DNA of 7,310 nt from Deltaproteobacteria bacterium (lineage in GTDB: Bacteria; Desulfobacterota; Syntrophia; Syntrophales; JAAYKM01): the NCBI GenBank assembly GCA_019136935.1, contig JAGVTI010000229.1, positions 1 through 7,310 of the forward strand, read 5' to 3'. A program made the position numbers and the translations under genes. The notes under the pieces are model-generated. The model searched no databases. It was not told the DNA's origin and saw only the letters and a list, made by a program, of their open reading frames with translations. Of this stretch, positions 5,669 to 7,310 are shown one piece after another; the stretch's first letter is position 1; every line of letters starts with the position of its first letter.

Positions 5669-6637
5669 TCAAATGATCCATTGAGCCGCCTGGGTTTTGT
5701 CTGCGGAGGTGGCTTCGATCATGACCGTCTGTCCTTGCCGGAGGCAGTTCAGACGGACTGCTTCCCCCTTGGGGGCGTCGCTGTAAAGGACGCACAGGGA
5801 GGCGGCGACATGCCTTTCCGCCTCGGTGCCGCCGCCCGGCAGAAGCGTTGTCGGTCCCGGGTAATCGGCCGCACGCAGGATGCAATCGGCATCCTGCGCA
5901 TACTGCTCGATCAGGCCGTTATCGCCCTGGTTTCTGCCCACGATGACCTTCGTGCAGTCGTTTATTCTGAAATGCCGCCCCGCCTTCAGCAGATGAATCG
6001 AAGGGATTGAAAAATCGTTGTGGGAGAACAATTCCTTCAGGCGTTTTGCAAACATGGGGTCCGTCAGGAGGCAACCCCCGGCCGGGGGGGAATAATCGCC
6101 GATGCCGAACTCGCGGGCCGCCTCCATCTGGCGGTGACGGCCTCTGCCCTGGATGTCGTAGAGCCGGTTGCGGTCGACCATTCCCTCCCGTTCGGGCTTG
6201 GTGACGGGCAGCAGTTTCGCACTCAGGGGTCTTAAAATGAAATCCGGATATCCGGAATATTTGGCGACCACATGAAGGGACTGCTTCGTCTGCGACATGG
6301 GCCGCTGACCCAGCACTTCACCGGTAACGAGAAAATCGGCGTTCCATGAAGCCATGAATTCCCCCGCTTTCCGGAGCATCATGGCGTGGCAGTCGATGCA
6401 GGGGTTCAAGTTCTTACCGTAGCCGTATCTGGGGGCCCGTAACATGACGAGGTGATCTTCCGTGATATCGACGACACGAAGGTTCAGTCCGATTTTGTCT
6501 GCGGCGGCGAGGGCTTTCCCGGCGTTAAAAAAAGGAGTTTCGAAAGTCACTCCCAGAACGTCGATGTCCTGCAGCTGGATTAATTTGACGGCGAGAATAC
6601 TGTCGAGTCCGCCGGAAAAAAGAGCGATGGCTTTCAA
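5669..6637 (-). CDS. ThiI/MnmA-type PP-loop tRNA sulfurtransferase with three conserved cysteines
   Basis: A 322-residue predicted tRNA thiolation enzyme of the PP-loop ATPase class, often labelled as tRNA (5-methylaminomethyl-2-thiouridylate)-methyltransferase in databases. The ATP-binding PP-loop SGGLDS is at 8-13. NPCIDCH (78-84) gives Cys80 and Cys83, GEVLGQRPMSQ (106-116) is a family hallmark, and PAGGCLLTDP (185-194) gives Cys189. The CxxC plus a distant Cys matches the ligand pattern of [4Fe-4S]-dependent tRNA thiolases such as TtuA and short ThiI. Residues about 220-270 (HFRI, then VIVGRNQGDN and GPTTLLPGG) resemble the NFACT-R RNA-binding domain seen fused to this family. No THUMP or rhodanese domain is present. 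The start is TTG at 6637, the only start codon that gives the family N-terminus (MKAIALFSGG). It overlaps the upstream stop as TTGA, and AAGGAGG (6661-6655) is 17 nt away, so translational coupling is likely. Confidence 0.83.
   Translation of the reverse strand: MKAIALFSGGLDSILAVKLIQLQDIDVLGVTFETPFFNAGKALAAADKIGLNLRVVDITEDHLVMLRAPRYGYGKNLNPCIDCHAMMLRKAGEFMASWNADFLVTGEVLGQRPMSQTKQSLHVVAKYSGYPDFILRPLSAKLLPVTKPEREGMVDRNRLYDIQGRGRHRQMEAAREFGIGDYSPPAGGCLLTDPMFAKRLKELFSHNDFSIPSIHLLKAGRHFRINDCTKVIVGRNQGDNGLIEQYAQDADCILRAADYPGPTTLLPGGGTEAERHVAASLCVLYSDAPKGEAVRLNCLRQGQTVMIEATSADKTQAAQWII
5673..5722. repeat. Long imperfect inverted repeat at the convergent gene ends
   Basis: ATGATC (5673-5678) pairs with GATCAT (5717-5722), and GAGCCGCC (5683-5690) pairs with GGTGGCTT (5708-5715) with two G-U pairs, around a 17-nt loop. 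It lies in the last codons of the tRNA thiolase gene, just past the DUF4301 stop, so it would form at the 3' end of the plus-strand transcript. No T run follows on the plus strand. It could slow polymerase or protect the 3' end, or be chance. Confidence 0.35.
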
Positions 6638-7310
6638 TACCGGATAATGTTTACCTCCTTCAGTTGCTTGAAATAGGAATAGAAGGCCGGGTCGAACGGG
6701 AAATCGACGAGATAGTATAAAAAACGGTCCGGCCGGTAGATCTGTAACGCGGGAAAGACGGCTGAAATGAAAGGCGAATCCGGATCGTCCGCGTGATTGA
6801 CCGTCAGGCGGAAATAGCTGAAAGAACAGGTAATATTCAAATAATCGAGAATTTTGGTGACCAGCTTGATTTTTGAATCCGATTCGCTCATGGGTAAAAT
6901 CTCGTATCCGCCGTGCTTGAGCATCTTCTCGAATTCCGGGGGAATCGTCCCGAAGGAGAGAAGGGCCTGCCGATTCTCCCGTTTCAGGAGGATGTCCGCG
7001 CGCATGGTCAGGTTGAAGCCGCCCTTGGATTGATTGAAAAGGCTGAGTTCAACGTCCTTGTCCGCATCCTGTCCGAGCAGAATGAGCAGGTTATGAATCA
7101 TGTCGACCTTGGACGTTCCGGAGATATCCGGCACGTCCTGAAGGGAAGCATCCTCCTTTTTTCCGGACAGGATGCCGGTATCCGGGACCACCTCGGTTAA
7201 GTCAACCCCCCGCTCGGACAGTCTCTTCAAAAGATAGGCGGGCAAGGAATGCGAGGCGTCCCTGTAAACGAGAAGACCACGATTTACCGTGGTTGTCTTC
7301 GTGTCGGCCT
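6634..7310 (-). CDS. Unrecognised protein, C-terminal part (runs off right edge)
   Basis: The reading frame is open from the stop at 6634 to the right end of the window, giving 224 full residues of a gene that starts outside. A TTG at 7245 is in frame, but it lies mid-domain and has no ribosome binding site I would trust, so I treat the whole stretch as partial. I do not recognise the family. The sequence looks globular and soluble, with mixed strands and helices, one Cys and no membrane segment. It has two similar beta-helix-beta stretches: GLLVYRDASHSLPAYLLKRL leading to GVDLTEV, and QALLSFGTIPPEFEKMLKHG leading to GYEILPM. These hint at a duplicated alpha/beta unit. The C-terminal part is aromatic-rich (FSYF, RPDRFLYYLVDFPFDPAFYSYF). 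Its stop overlaps the TTG start of the tRNA thiolase gene by four bases, so the two are co-transcribed and probably translationally coupled. A missing N-terminus could hold a signal peptide or another domain. Confidence 0.7.
   Translation of the reverse strand, partial: ADTKTTTVNRGLLVYRDASHSLPAYLLKRLSERGVDLTEVVPDTGILSGKKEDASLQDVPDISGTSKVDMIHNLLILLGQDADKDVELSLFNQSKGGFNLTMRADILLKRENRQALLSFGTIPPEFEKMLKHGGYEILPMSESDSKIKLVTKILDYLNITCSFSYFRLTVNHADDPDSPFISAVFPALQIYRPDRFLYYLVDFPFDPAFYSYFKQLKEVNIIRY

Noticed and set aside
7273..7299. Inverted repeat AAGACCACG / CGTGGTTGTCTT near the right edge
   Set aside because: It lies inside an open coding frame, needs a three-base bulge and has no sign of being a site, so chance is likely.

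Overview
The window is a gene-dense stretch of bacterial chromosome with moderately high G+C. It holds seven protein-coding genes, two of them cut by the window ends, and I see no RNA gene, insertion sequence or CRISPR array. The gene set suggests a strict anaerobe, most likely a Desulfobacterota/Syntrophales-type bacterium: a cysteine-rich 4Fe-4S protein with a CNCCGCCC motif, a stand-alone iron-sulfur-type tRNA thiolase, and a divergent YchF paralogue. That placement is inferred from family distribution, not from a marker gene.

Layout. (1) Positions 1-1510, minus strand: a Spinster-like MFS transporter (275-1510) followed 43 nt downstream by the N-terminus of a HAD-superfamily hydrolase (231 to beyond position 1), probably one transcript. 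(2) Positions 1511-1739: a 229-nt gap with potential hairpins and a weak terminator-like element. (3) Positions 1740-2843, minus strand: a 367-residue winged-helix/Cys-rich/2x[4Fe-4S] protein whose leader carries an anti-Shine-Dalgarno-like sequence next to its own ribosome binding site. (4) Positions 2844-3046: a divergent intergenic region with a tentative plus-strand promoter. (5) Positions 3047-5659, plus strand: a two-gene unit made of a YchF-like P-loop protein with eroded switch regions (TTG start) and a DUF4301 protein. (6) Positions 5669-7310, minus strand, convergent with only 9 nt between stops: a ThiI-type tRNA sulfurtransferase whose TTG start overlaps the stop of an upstream, unrecognised gene that runs off the right edge.

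How they fit together. The window has no single pathway. The most intriguing unit is the YchF-like/DUF4301 pair. The first has kept the P-loop, the NxxE nucleotide-specificity motif and the C-terminal TGS domain but lost the usual switch sequences. The second carries motifs that resemble UDP-sugar pyrophosphorylases (PASGAATRM, RPAGHGAL, VKNIDNV). The tRNA thiolase on the other strand adds a second link to translation. Three of the six visible start codons are TTG.
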